A stretch of DNA of 64,000 nt from Catalinimonas niigatensis. Its GTDB lineage: Bacteria > Bacteroidota > Bacteroidia > Cytophagales > Cyclobacteriaceae. The notes beneath the pieces are model-generated. The model saw only the letters and a list, made by a program, of their open reading frames with translations, had not been told where the DNA came from and made no database searches. A program made the position numbers and the translations under genes. This document shows, in pieces, positions 26,093 through 34,454 of this stretch. Position 1 is the stretch's first letter. Each line of letters opens with the position of its first letter. The stretch spans positions 1,426,001 through 1,490,000 of the forward strand of contig NZ_CP119422.1 of NCBI RefSeq assembly GCF_030506285.1, read 5' to 3'.

Positions 26093-26668
26093 ATGGAAAC
26101 AATTACTGAAATCAATATTAAAGGAATGGTATGCAATAGGTGCATATCAACCATACAGGATTTACTTAAACAAAACGGTTATGCTGTCCAACAAATCTCA
26201 CTGGGCAAAGTACTTTTTAGCAGATCCGTTGAAATAGAGAAAAAAGTAGAGGTGGCCCAACTGCTTAAAAACCTGGGATTTGAGCTGATCTCTGATAAAA
26301 ACGAGCTACTTTTACAAGCTATCAAACAAGCCATCCGTGAATGGATTTCAGCGAGTGAGCATGGATTAAAGTCATTGAAGCTCTCCAATTATCTTGCTCA
26401 AAAATTCAGTAAAAACTACGATTCTATAGGTGAATTCTTTTCTCGCTATGAAGGTAGGACGATAGAACAATACTTTATTTCTAAAAGATTAGAAAAAGTA
26501 AAAGAACTTATTGTCTATACTGATCTACCGCTTTCTGAGATTGCTTTTCAAACGGGTTTTAGCAGTGCGTACCACCTTTCAGCTCAATTCAAGAAAAATA
26601 CGGGTATGCCTCCTTCTGCTTTGAGAACTATCAAAAAAGAGAAATCAGCCACAATACAAAAGAGATGA
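26093..26668 (+). CDS. HMA-AraC fusion regulator, copy 2
   Basis: This 191-residue paralogue of the preceding gene has the same order: an N-terminal HMA-like domain with GMVCNRCISTI (Cys14, Cys17), a helical connector and a C-terminal AraC domain with LSEIAFQTGFSSAYHLSAQF as the second helix-turn-helix. It lies between copy 1 (76-bp gap) and the copA-like ATPase (81-bp gap), all on the plus strand. Its own promoter and that of copA share the candidate operator, which suggests autoregulation. The HTH recognition helices differ between the copies, so their targets may not be identical. Confidence 0.8.
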   Translation: METITEINIKGMVCNRCISTIQDLLKQNGYAVQQISLGKVLFSRSVEIEKKVEVAQLLKNLGFELISDKNELLLQAIKQAIREWISASEHGLKSLKLSNYLAQKFSKNYDSIGEFFSRYEGRTIEQYFISKRLEKVKELIVYTDLPLSEIAFQTGFSSAYHLSAQFKKNTGMPPSALRTIKKEKSATIQKR

Positions 26669-26690
26669 TAACTCTGAAATGCAAACCCAA

Positions 26691-26730
26691 AATTGTATAA
26701 AGCCCTGCGCAGTCCTTCCTCCTACCTTTG
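26691..26730 (+). promoter_or_regulatory. Candidate metal-regulated promoter for copA
   Basis: AATTGTATAA (26691-26700) and CCTGC (26704-26708) precede a good -7 box TACCTTTG (26723-26730), 19 bp before the copA start. The arrangement resembles the other island promoters, but the TTTG lies 2 bp further downstream. Confidence 0.5.
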
Positions 26731-26749
26731 GAAAAATTAACCTTTTAAA

Positions 26750-29008
26750 ATGAAAACAGAAACCACACAAGCTGTGCCTCTCAAGGTAGAGGCGAACAGC
26801 ATCATAAAACAAAGTTTTCCTGTAACGGGCATGACATGTGCTGCCTGTGCTGTTAGTGTAGAATCTATGCTTGCCACTACCAGAGGCGTGGTAAAGGCTG
26901 GTGTCAACTTTGCAACCCAAACTGCCTGGGCGGAATATGATCCTAATCAGGCCAGTGTCGCTGATCTCAGACAATCCGTTCAAGCCATTGGGTATGACCT
27001 GATCATAGATGTAGATGACCCCAGCCAAGTTCAGGCAGATTTACAGGCACAGCATTACCAGTCTCTTAAACATAAGCTTATCTGGTCGGCAGTGTTAACG
27101 CTACCCGTTTTTATTATCAGCATGTTTTTTATGGAATGGGAAGAAGGGAAATGGATCTCCATGGGACTTTCCGCCATCGTCCTTTTCTACTTTGGTAATC
27201 ATTTTTTTGTGAACGCCTGGAAACAGGCCCGTCATGGTAAAGCCAATATGGACACACTGGTCGCTTTAAGTACCGGGATTGCTTTTGTGTTCAGTGTTTT
27301 CAATACTTTCTTTCCTGAATTCTGGCACAGCCGAGGTATACATGCCCACGTCTATTATGAAGCAGCCGTTGTGATCATCACCTTTATTTCTTTAGGCAAG
27401 TTGCTGGAAGAAAAGGCTAAATCCAATACCTCTTCTGCCATCAAAAAGCTCATGGGGCTACAGCCCAAAACTGTAAAAGCATGGATAGAAGGTGAGGAAG
27501 CAGAAATTCCCATTTCAGCGGTAAAAGAAGGGTACGTGCTAATTGTACGACCTGGTGAAAAGATTCCTGTGGATGGAGAGGTGACAGAAGGTCAGTCTTA
27601 TGTAGATGAAAGTATGATTACCGGCGAACCATTAGCTGTTGCCAAGTCGGCTGGCGATAAGCTTTTTGCCGGAACAGTCAATCAAAAAGGAAGCTTTAAG
27701 ATGATTGCAGAGAAAGTTGGAGGAGGCACAGTGTTGGCAAGCATCATCAAAATGGTGCAGGAAGCTCAGGGAAGTAAAGCGCCTGTCCAGAAATTGGTAG
27801 ATAAGATCGCTGGAATATTTGTTCCTATTGTTCTGGGTATTTCCATCGTCACATTTGTGAGTTGGATGATATTAGGTGGAGAAGATGCATTTACGCATGC
27901 ATTGCTTGCTTCAGTAACCGTACTGGTCATTGCCTGTCCCTGTGCCCTTGGATTAGCAACTCCCACGGCCATTATGGTTGGTGTGGGAAAAGGAGCGGAA
28001 AATAACATACTGATCAAAGATGCGGAGAGCCTGGAACTTGGACATAAAGTCAATGCGGTTATTCTGGATAAGACAGGAACGATTACCGAAGGTAAACCTG
28101 AAGTGACAGCTGCGAAATGGTTAGAAAACCACCAACAGGATATAAATAAAAGCATATTGCTCAGCATGGAAGCACAAAGTGAACACCCTCTGGCAGAAGC
28201 AGTAGTGCGTTACCTCAAAGCAGATCAAGTACAGAACATAACCATCAGTTCATTTGAGAGTCTAACTGGCCAGGGTGTAACTGCAATCAGTAAAAGTGAA
28301 AGATACTATGTGGGAAACAGAAAGCTGATTGACGAAAAAAACATCTACACAGATGAAGCTTTACTGGAGAAAGCGGCTCAATGGCAGAAAGAAGCAAAGA
28401 CTGTCATTTATTTCACGGATAGTCGTAAAGTTCTGGCTATCATGGCCATAGCTGATAAACTTAAAGCTACTTCCAGAGAAGCAATCACAATGCTTCAGAA
28501 GAGGGGGATTGAGGTTTATATGCTTACCGGAGATAACAAGGAAACAGCGGCTGCTGTAGCCAGCCAGGTAGGCATAAAAAAATTCCAAGCCGAGGTATTA
28601 CCAGCTGATAAGGCAAATTTTGTAAAAGAACTTCAGCAGCAGGGCAAAGTAGTGGCTATGGTAGGTGATGGTATCAATGATTCACATGCTTTGGCGCAGG
28701 CCGATGTGAGTATAGCGATGGGTAAAGGATCTGATATCGCTATGGATGTTGCGAAAATGACGCTGATTACTTCTGATTTGAACGCTATTCCAAAAGCTTT
28801 GCAACTTTCACGAAAGACTGTCTTGGGAATTCGTCAGAATCTTTTTTGGGCCTTTATTTATAACCTGCTAGGTATACCGCTGGCAGCAGGTATCCTTTAC
28901 CCAATAAACGGTTTTTTGCTTGATCCAATGATTGCCGGAGCTGCCATGGCTTTTAGCTCAGTTTCGGTAGTAGCCAATAGCCTGAGGCTTAAAGCTGCCA
29001 AAATTTAA
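26750..29008 (+). CDS. copA: CopA-type Cu(+)-exporting P1B ATPase
   Basis: This 752-residue inner-membrane pump exports cytosolic Cu(I) using ATP. One N-terminal HMA domain carries [11 protein letters not shown] (Cys30, Cys33). The TM6 metal site is CPC (ACPCALG, residues 396-398), the phosphorylated Asp is in DKTGT (Asp440), and the HP motif is SEHPLAEA. The hinge reads [10 protein letters not shown], with His where most CopA proteins have Pro. The last helices keep YN and [12 protein letters not shown], the Cu(I)-specific residues of P1B-1 ATPases. It follows two HMA-AraC regulators and precedes the reductase gene. Confidence 0.93.
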   Translation: MKTETTQAVPLKVEANSIIKQSFPVTGMTCAACAVSVESMLATTRGVVKAGVNFATQTAWAEYDPNQASVADLRQSVQAIGYDLIIDVDDPSQVQADLQAQHYQSLKHKLIWSAVLTLPVFIISMFFMEWEEGKWISMGLSAIVLFYFGNHFFVNAWKQARHGKANMDTLVALSTGIAFVFSVFNTFFPEFWHSRGIHAHVYYEAAVVIITFISLGKLLEEKAKSNTSSAIKKLMGLQPKTVKAWIEGEEAEIPISAVKEGYVLIVRPGEKIPVDGEVTEGQSYVDESMITGEPLAVAKSAGDKLFAGTVNQKGSFKMIAEKVGGGTVLASIIKMVQEAQGSKAPVQKLVDKIAGIFVPIVLGISIVTFVSWMILGGEDAFTHALLASVTVLVIACPCALGLATPTAIMVGVGKGAENNILIKDAESLELGHKVNAVILDKTGTITEGKPEVTAAKWLENHQQDINKSILLSMEAQSEHPLAEAVVRYLKADQVQNITISSFESLTGQGVTAISKSERYYVGNRKLIDEKNIYTDEALLEKAAQWQKEAKTVIYFTDSRKVLAIMAIADKLKATSREAITMLQKRGIEVYMLTGDNKETAAAVASQVGIKKFQAEVLPADKANFVKELQQQGKVVAMVGDGINDSHALAQADVSIAMGKGSDIAMDVAKMTLITSDLNAIPKALQLSRKTVLGIRQNLFWAFIYNLLGIPLAAGILYPINGFLLDPMIAGAAMAFSSVSVVANSLRLKAAKI

Positions 29009-29028
29009 TACCCTTACCCTTTGCTGTG

Positions 29029-29077
29029 CTACTTTTCCCTTGTTCAGTGTATTAAGATGCTGAGGGTGGAAAAGTAG
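29029..29077. repeat. Inverted repeat downstream of copA
   Basis: CTACTTTTCC (29029-29038) is the exact complement of GGAAAAGTAG (29068-29077), with 29 bp between the arms. It fills the copA-reductase gap. There is no T tract, so it may be an mRNA stabilising or attenuating stem or a protein site. Confidence 0.4.
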
Positions 29078-29101
29078 TGCTTGCTCACAACCTCAATCAC
29101 T

Positions 29102-30142
29102 ATGGAATACAAAGTCAAAATACATAGCGTTGTCTATGAGACAGAAGATGCTATCACAATTCGTTTTGAAGAGTGTCCAGCATTTGAAGGATACACTTCC
29201 GGGCAGTTCATCAATATATTCAAAGAGCATAGAGGAAAAATGATCAGCAGATCTTATTCATTTTCATCATCACCTGAAGTAGATGAGTTGCCAGCGGTAA
29301 CCATTAAAAAAGTGGCTGGAGGCTTGCTATCTGGTAATTTAATAGATACTGTCAGGAAAGGGGATGAATTATCAGTAAGTCAAGCAGCAGGACGCTTCGG
29401 TCTTCAGTCTAACGGATTAGACTCAAAACACCTGATCATGATTGCCGGAGGAAGTGGTATTACACCCCTATATTCCATAATTAAAACAGCCCTTATTAAG
29501 TCAAAGGAAGTCAGAATAAGCTTGATTTATGCCAATAAAAATATCTCTTCTGTCATCTTTCAAAATCAATTGAATAAGCTGCTGAATCAATATGGAGAAC
29601 GCTTCACTATCATCAACTTTTTGGAAGAAAACACCTCCCCCGCTCAACCTAACGTCTATACTGGCTATATCAGTAAAGATATTATTAAGCAGATAATAAA
29701 CAGTGATGAAGCGCTGATACCCGAAGTATATGTCTGTGGACCTGAAGCTATAATGAAATCGGTCTTCACTTATCTAAAAGAGCTGAATGTCAGCAATGAT
29801 CGTATCCTTAGCGAGTCATACTCTTCATCGGTTCTTAAAGACAATACTACAGCCGTAAGTAGTCCAAAACAGGCGGAAGTCACATTTTTAAAAGATAATC
29901 AGTCTTACAAGCTCAGGCTTTCTCAAGACGAATACATTTTACAAGCTGCACTCCAAGAAGGGCTACCATTACCTTATTCCTGCCAGGAAGCGATGTGTGG
30001 GAGCTGCAAAGTAAAAGTATTGTCAGGCAAGGTAGCTATGTCTGAAAACTACGCCCTGACGGATAGTCAATTAAAAGAAGGCTATGTATTGCTTTGCTCC
30101 GGAAAGGCTACTACTGAACAGCTCATCCTTAGCTATCGCTAA
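29102..30142 (+). CDS. Ferredoxin-NAD(P)H reductase-like flavoprotein with C-terminal 2Fe-2S domain
   Basis: This 346-residue PaaE/HmpX-like reductase has three parts. The N-terminal FAD domain carries the RSYSFSSSP flavin-binding motif. The NAD(P)-binding domain has IAGGSGITPLYSII and VYVCGPEAIM. The C-terminal plant-type ferredoxin domain has four Cys (YSCQEAMCGSCKV and a later LLCSGKA). Electrons would pass from NAD(P)H via FAD to the iron-sulphur centre. The partner is unknown. Placement between copA and the HMA chaperone suggests copper or redox homeostasis, for example Cu(II) reduction, but this is inference. The ATG at 29102 is chosen; the frame is open upstream to 29081. Confidence 0.85.
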   Translation: MEYKVKIHSVVYETEDAITIRFEECPAFEGYTSGQFINIFKEHRGKMISRSYSFSSSPEVDELPAVTIKKVAGGLLSGNLIDTVRKGDELSVSQAAGRFGLQSNGLDSKHLIMIAGGSGITPLYSIIKTALIKSKEVRISLIYANKNISSVIFQNQLNKLLNQYGERFTIINFLEENTSPAQPNVYTGYISKDIIKQIINSDEALIPEVYVCGPEAIMKSVFTYLKELNVSNDRILSESYSSSVLKDNTTAVSSPKQAEVTFLKDNQSYKLRLSQDEYILQAALQEGLPLPYSCQEAMCGSCKVKVLSGKVAMSENYALTDSQLKEGYVLLCSGKATTEQLILSYR

Positions 30143-30164
30143 ATTATGAAACACTTGCCGGTAA

Positions 30165-30202
30165 TGATGTAAAAGTTAACGCTGGTCTGAATAATATCTT
30201 TA
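30165..30202 (+). promoter_or_regulatory. Candidate metal-regulated promoter for the HMA chaperone operon
   Basis: TGATGTAAAA (30165-30174) is followed by GCTGG (30181-30185) and TATCTTTA (30195-30202), 24 bp before the chaperone start. The distance from the TGTAA block to the TTT matches three other promoters in the island. Confidence 0.45.
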
Positions 30203-30226
30203 CTATACAATTAAATATTAAATAAA

Positions 30227-30439
30227 ATGGAAACTTTAAAATTCAAATCTAACATCAAATGTACAGGTTGCCTGCAAAAGGTAACACCTCATCTTGACAG
30301 TACCGAAGGTATTGAAAGTTGGGAAGTTGATCTCAAAAATCCTGAAAAGGTACTTACCGTACAGGGAAGTGGCATCACAGAAGAACAGGTTCGTGAAGCG
30401 ATACAAAAAGCCGGTTATTCTGTGGAAACCATCAACTAA
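30227..30439 (+). CDS. Small HMA-domain copper chaperone
   Basis: This 70-residue single-domain HMA protein of the CopZ/Atx1 fold carries the metal site NIKCTGCLQKV (Cys12, Cys15) and the usual beta-alpha-beta-beta-alpha-beta length. It probably carries Cu(I) in the cytosol to CopA or to the HMA-AraC regulators. The usual Met before the first Cys is replaced by Lys-containing IKC, as in several Bacteroidota chaperones. The next gene starts within 4 bp of its stop, indicating co-transcription with the DUF3347 and multicopper oxidase genes. Confidence 0.85.
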   Translation: METLKFKSNIKCTGCLQKVTPHLDSTEGIESWEVDLKNPEKVLTVQGSGITEEQVREAIQKAGYSVETIN

Positions 30440-30442
30440 AAG

Positions 30443-30931
30443 ATGATGAAAGAGATCATAATCATACTGTGGGCTGCCCTGTTTGCGGGCAGCCTTTCAG
30501 CCCAGATAAGTCCGATAGATGAACTACTTGACCATTATCTGGAAGTAAAAAATGCGCTTGTCAAAGGTGATGATAAATTAGCTTCTGCCAAAGCTGATCA
30601 ACTTGCCACTTTACTGCTTTCCTATGATACCGTTGAGGAGGATGTGATAACACTGAATCGCTTTATTAAAACAAAAGACCTTTTGATAAAAGAAGTAAAA
30701 TCCATCGCTTCAGCCAAAGATATTGAAAAACAGAGGCTTGCCCTGGGAGAGCTTTCTTCCCACGTTTGGGCTTTGGTGAATATTTCAAAATCAGTAAGCA
30801 AAACAATTTATTATAACTTTTGCACCATGAAAAAAATGTATTGGCTGAGTGAAGAGGCAGCCATCAACAATCCCTTTTATGGTAAAAGTATGCTTAGCTG
30901 TGGGAAAATAGAGGATCAAAACATTGACTGA
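30443..30931 (+). CDS. DUF3347 periplasmic protein, divergent copy
   Basis: This 162-residue secreted protein has a signal peptide (MKEIIIILWAALFAGSLSA) and a DUF3347 four-helix domain. The DUF3347 signature of a Cys-x-Met pair, WLS, NPYFG and a final CG appears as FCTMKKMYWLSEE, NPFYGKSM and SCGKI. The DNNQGA segment of the other two copies is missing. The family is associated with CusB-like adaptors and is thought to bind copper in the periplasm. The start is ATG at 30443 or 30446. It sits between the HMA chaperone and the multicopper oxidase. Confidence 0.75.
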   Translation: MMKEIIIILWAALFAGSLSAQISPIDELLDHYLEVKNALVKGDDKLASAKADQLATLLLSYDTVEEDVITLNRFIKTKDLLIKEVKSIASAKDIEKQRLALGELSSHVWALVNISKSVSKTIYYNFCTMKKMYWLSEEAAINNPFYGKSMLSCGKIEDQNID

Positions 30932-30936
30932 AACCC

Positions 30937-33066
30937 ATGAAACGCTTCTTTATCATCACTTTGAGCTTGATAGGCTGGTGGCCTGTAGAAGCTCAACAAC
31001 TGATACGCTATGATCTGACCGTGAGCGATACGGTGGTGAATTATAATGGCAAAAACACCAAAGCGATTGCTATCAATGGTCAGCTACCCGCACCTACCCT
31101 TTATTTTACAGAAGGTGATACTGCTGAAATCCATGTTCATAATAAGATGCACCATGAAACTTCTATCCACTGGCATGGATTGATTCTGCCTAATGAACAG
31201 GATGGGGTTCCTTATCTTACCACACAGCCTATCAAAGGAATGAGCACTCACATATTCCGTTTTCCCATCGTGCAAAATGGCACTTATTGGTACCATTCCC
31301 ACACCATGCTACAGGAGCAGATAGGTATGTATGGAGCATTCATCATCAAAAAAAGAGAATGTAGTATTATGCCTGAATATACGGTATTGCTTAGTGACTG
31401 GAGTAATGAAAACCCGCATCAGATTGAACGCTCTTTACATCAGGCTACTGATTGGTACGCTATCAGAAAGGGAGCAAGTCAGAGTTATGGTGAGGCAGTG
31501 CAGTCTGGTGAGCAGAAAACAAAAGTGGTTAATGAGTTCAAACGAATGATGGCGATGGATGTGAGCGATGTGTATTACCAAAAGTTATTAATGAACGGAC
31601 AAGCCGAACAGCAGTCATTTTTTAGTCCCGGAGATAAAGTAAAGCTGAGAGTAATCAATGGAAGCGCATCTACCTATTTCTGGTTAAACTTTGCCGGAGG
31701 TAAAATCACGGTAGTAGCCAATGATGGTGCAGATGTTGAACACGTAGAGGTGGATAGAATGATTATCGGCGTATCAGAAACCTATGATGTGATCGTAACA
31801 CTACCAGAAAAGACAGGAAGTTATGAGTTCCTTGCCACTTCGGAGGATCGGACCAATAAAGCCTCCTTATGGTTAGGAGCGGGAGAAAAAGTAGCTGCTC
31901 AGCCCTTGCCTCGTCTTGAATATTTTGCAGGCATGCAGATGATGAATGGAATGATGACTGTGGGAGGCAAAATGAATGATATGGGCATGAACATGAGCCT
32001 TCAACAGATGGATATGAATACAGTGATGTATCCTGAGATTATGGACAACAATGAGAATATAGTTGCCCTCAACTATGCCATGCTTAAGTCTCCGGTCAAA
32101 ACTACCTTGCCAGATGCACCTAGCCGGGAAATCAGGCTTGAACTTAGTGGTAACATGAATCGCTATGTCTGGACTCTGGATAATAAAACTGTTTCTGAGT
32201 CAGACAAAATTCTGATACGGAAAGGAGAAAACGTGCGTATTATCCTTTACAACAATTCCATGATGCGTCACCCCATGCACCTGCATGGACACTTTTTCCG
32301 GGTGCTCAATGGACAGGGAGAATATGCGCCTTTGAAAACAGTGCTGGATATTTTGCCCATGGAAACCGATACGCTTGAATTCCATGCTTCTGAAGACTAT
32401 GGGGATTGGTATTTTCATTGCCATATTCTGTATCATATGATGTCAGGCATGGGCAGGATATTTAGCTATGAAAATACACCCCCAAATCCGCAACTGCCCG
32501 ATGCTACAAAGGCACTGAAAAAGGTGTACCATGATGACCGTAGATTTTATCTGGGTGCTGAAATCGGACTGGAAAGTAACGGCAGTGATGGAGAAGTAAC
32601 ACTTTCCAATACTCGCTGGTCATTGCAGACTGAGTGGAGAATAGGCTTGAAACGGGAAAGTGGATATGAAGTGGAAGGACACTTCGGAAGATACCTGGAC
32701 AAAAATCAATTTCTGCTCCCCTATGTCGGCTGGGATATACGTGGAAGGTCAAAAGAGCATGGAGAAGAAAATATATTTGGACAGGAAAATACCAAGGATA
32801 AGAGGGGAGTAGCATGTGTCGGTATCCAATATACTCTGCCCTGGTTTGTACTGACTGATATTCGCGTAGACCATACCGGTAATGTGCGTTTTCAGGTCAG
32901 CAGGGATGATATTCCCCTTACATCTCGCGCTCGCTTATGGGCAAACTGGAATACAGACATGGAATACAGTGTGGGTATTCGCTATATCACTACTAAGTAT
33001 CTTGCCCTTTCTACACACTACGATAGTGATATGAAATGGGGAGGTGGTATAACGATTACGTACTAA
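30937..33066 (+). CDS. CopA/PcoA-type multicopper oxidase with C-terminal barrel-like extension
   Basis: This 709-residue periplasmic oxidase begins with a signal peptide (MKRFFIITLSLIGWWPVEA). All four copper-binding motifs are visible: HWHG (His78), HSH (His120), HPMHLHGHFF (from His445) and HCHILYHMMSGM (from His494). A Met-rich stretch (about residues 331-375, for example GMQMMNGMMTVGG) probably gathers Cu(I). After the cupredoxin domains, about 180 residues (527-709) form alternating strands ending YDSDMKWGGGITITY, which resembles a small outer-membrane barrel such as CopB/PcoB. The enzyme would oxidise Cu(I) to the less toxic Cu(II). Confidence 0.9.
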   Translation: MKRFFIITLSLIGWWPVEAQQLIRYDLTVSDTVVNYNGKNTKAIAINGQLPAPTLYFTEGDTAEIHVHNKMHHETSIHWHGLILPNEQDGVPYLTTQPIKGMSTHIFRFPIVQNGTYWYHSHTMLQEQIGMYGAFIIKKRECSIMPEYTVLLSDWSNENPHQIERSLHQATDWYAIRKGASQSYGEAVQSGEQKTKVVNEFKRMMAMDVSDVYYQKLLMNGQAEQQSFFSPGDKVKLRVINGSASTYFWLNFAGGKITVVANDGADVEHVEVDRMIIGVSETYDVIVTLPEKTGSYEFLATSEDRTNKASLWLGAGEKVAAQPLPRLEYFAGMQMMNGMMTVGGKMNDMGMNMSLQQMDMNTVMYPEIMDNNENIVALNYAMLKSPVKTTLPDAPSREIRLELSGNMNRYVWTLDNKTVSESDKILIRKGENVRIILYNNSMMRHPMHLHGHFFRVLNGQGEYAPLKTVLDILPMETDTLEFHASEDYGDWYFHCHILYHMMSGMGRIFSYENTPPNPQLPDATKALKKVYHDDRRFYLGAEIGLESNGSDGEVTLSNTRWSLQTEWRIGLKRESGYEVEGHFGRYLDKNQFLLPYVGWDIRGRSKEHGEENIFGQENTKDKRGVACVGIQYTLPWFVLTDIRVDHTGNVRFQVSRDDIPLTSRARLWANWNTDMEYSVGIRYITTKYLALSTHYDSDMKWGGGITITY

Positions 33067-33163
33067 GAGCTTTGGGGAAGAGGTAAGTTTAATACCAAGT
33101 GTCCCCTTATTATTATTAATCATGATTTTAGCGATTTTTGCTTTGTTATAAGCCACTTTAAAT

Positions 33164-33799
33164 ATGAAAGCAAATATTATTGGTACAGGTCGTATGGCAA
33201 AAGGTATTATTGGGGTCTTGGCAAAAGCTTACCCTGGCCAGATAGGACTTTATAGCCGAGATTTTAATAAAGCCCAAATGGTCATTGACCAACTTGAAAT
33301 TGAAGCAAAAGCACTTTCCAAAATAGAGCAGTTTGATGCTGAAATTATTATTCACACGCTGTGGTATGAAGATGTTTTGCTATGGGTCCAACAGCACAAA
33401 GAGAAACTAAAAGGAAAAGTATTGGTTGATATTTCGAATCCTTTCAATGAAGATTTTACCGATTTTATCACACCTTACAATACTTCATCGGCTGAGGAGA
33501 TACAAAAGCTAATTCCTGAAACCCATGTAGTAGGAGCTTTTAAGAATACATACTGGGTCGTTTTCAATACTCCTGATTTTGGTGGTATTTTGAGTGATAT
33601 TTATGTCACAGCAAATGAAACTTTAGCAAGAAACAAGGTAATGGCACTATTAGCGCCTCTTCCATTCAGAATTTTTGATGCCGGTTTATTAATAAATTCC
33701 AGAACTATAGAAAGAATGACTTTATTGGAAAAAGAACTTGCCATGAAGAAAGGCAACCATCCCAGAGTATCATTTCATCTTTGGGGATTTATAGAATAA
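33164..33799 (+). CDS. F420H2:NADP reductase-like NAD(P)-binding oxidoreductase
   Basis: This 211-residue cytosolic protein has an N-terminal Rossmann fold (MKANIIGTGRMAKGIIGVLA) and LVDISNPFN, as in the PF03807 family (NADP oxidoreductase, coenzyme F420-dependent). Bacteroidota lack F420, so the substrate is unknown; several homologues are annotated only as NAD(P)-binding proteins. It stands between the multicopper oxidase and the Cus operon, with gaps of about 100 bp on each side. A link to copper is suggested only by position. Confidence 0.72.
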   Translation: MKANIIGTGRMAKGIIGVLAKAYPGQIGLYSRDFNKAQMVIDQLEIEAKALSKIEQFDAEIIIHTLWYEDVLLWVQQHKEKLKGKVLVDISNPFNEDFTDFITPYNTSSAEEIQKLIPETHVVGAFKNTYWVVFNTPDFGGILSDIYVTANETLARNKVMALLAPLPFRIFDAGLLINSRTIERMTLLEKELAMKKGNHPRVSFHLWGFIE

Positions 33800-33858
33800 T
33801 TACTAAATCAGCATGTTTTGACTATTATGCAATAAAATTATATAAAACTTATTGGGAA

Positions 33859-33898
33859 TTTTGTAACACTTATTCCTGCTCAATTGTGTTCTTTTGTA
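33859..33898 (+). promoter_or_regulatory. Candidate metal-regulated promoter for the Cus operon
   Basis: TTTTGTAACA (33859-33868) is followed by CCTGC (33875-33879) and TTTG at 33893-33896, then TA, 21 bp upstream of the first gene. The TGTAACA to TTTG spacing equals that before 46554 and 26093. Confidence 0.5.
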
Positions 33899-33918
33899 TG
33901 TAGATTAAGAAAAATTAA

Positions 33919-34350
33919 ATGAAGTTCATCCGTCAAATAATCGCAATATGCATGGCTATGGTGATGCTGGTCGCAACAACCAGTTTCACGATGAGTGCGC
34001 ATTTCTGCGGAAGTGAGCTTCAGCATCTTTCATTCTTAGGACAGGCAGAATCCTGCGAAATGCATACCCGGCAAATCCCTCCCTGTCAACATGAGCAGGA
34101 GCAGCAAAACCGGATAGAAAAGCAATCATGCTGTAAAGACCTGACAGTAGTCAGCGATCTTCAAGATTCGCTGAAAGGTAGTATGTTGCCTAAAGTACTC
34201 AAGCCTGATCTCAAATTCACTGCGAACCTTAGTGGCTTCTACCTTGCCATTATTGCCGAGCACGTTCCGCATTATTCCAAGTATCATCAATACAGTCCTC
34301 CTTTGATCGATCGGGATATTCCGGTACTTGTTCAGTCTTTCCTTATTTAA
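33919..34350 (+). CDS. HYC_CC_PP-type secreted protein
   Basis: This 143-residue secreted protein has a signal peptide (AICMAMVMLVATTSFTMSA). It then carries the three landmarks of the family known as HYC_CC_PP: a His-x-Cys near the N-terminus (HFCGSEL), a Cys pair (SCCKDL) and a Pro pair near the C-terminus (YSPPLIDRDI). These proteins typically accompany copper-efflux genes in Bacteroidota and may bind metal in the periplasm; the function is unproven. It is the first gene of the Cus operon and is directly preceded by a promoter of the shared type. Confidence 0.75.
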   Translation: MKFIRQIIAICMAMVMLVATTSFTMSAHFCGSELQHLSFLGQAESCEMHTRQIPPCQHEQEQQNRIEKQSCCKDLTVVSDLQDSLKGSMLPKVLKPDLKFTANLSGFYLAIIAEHVPHYSKYHQYSPPLIDRDIPVLVQSFLI

Positions 34351-34454
34351 GCATTTCATTCAGTTTTTGGTAAAATCCCTGTGATGTTACTCACAGGTAA
34401 ACGGCGTCTATGTATGCTGTTTTATAATCTTTATGATTAAAAATTGAGTGTAAT

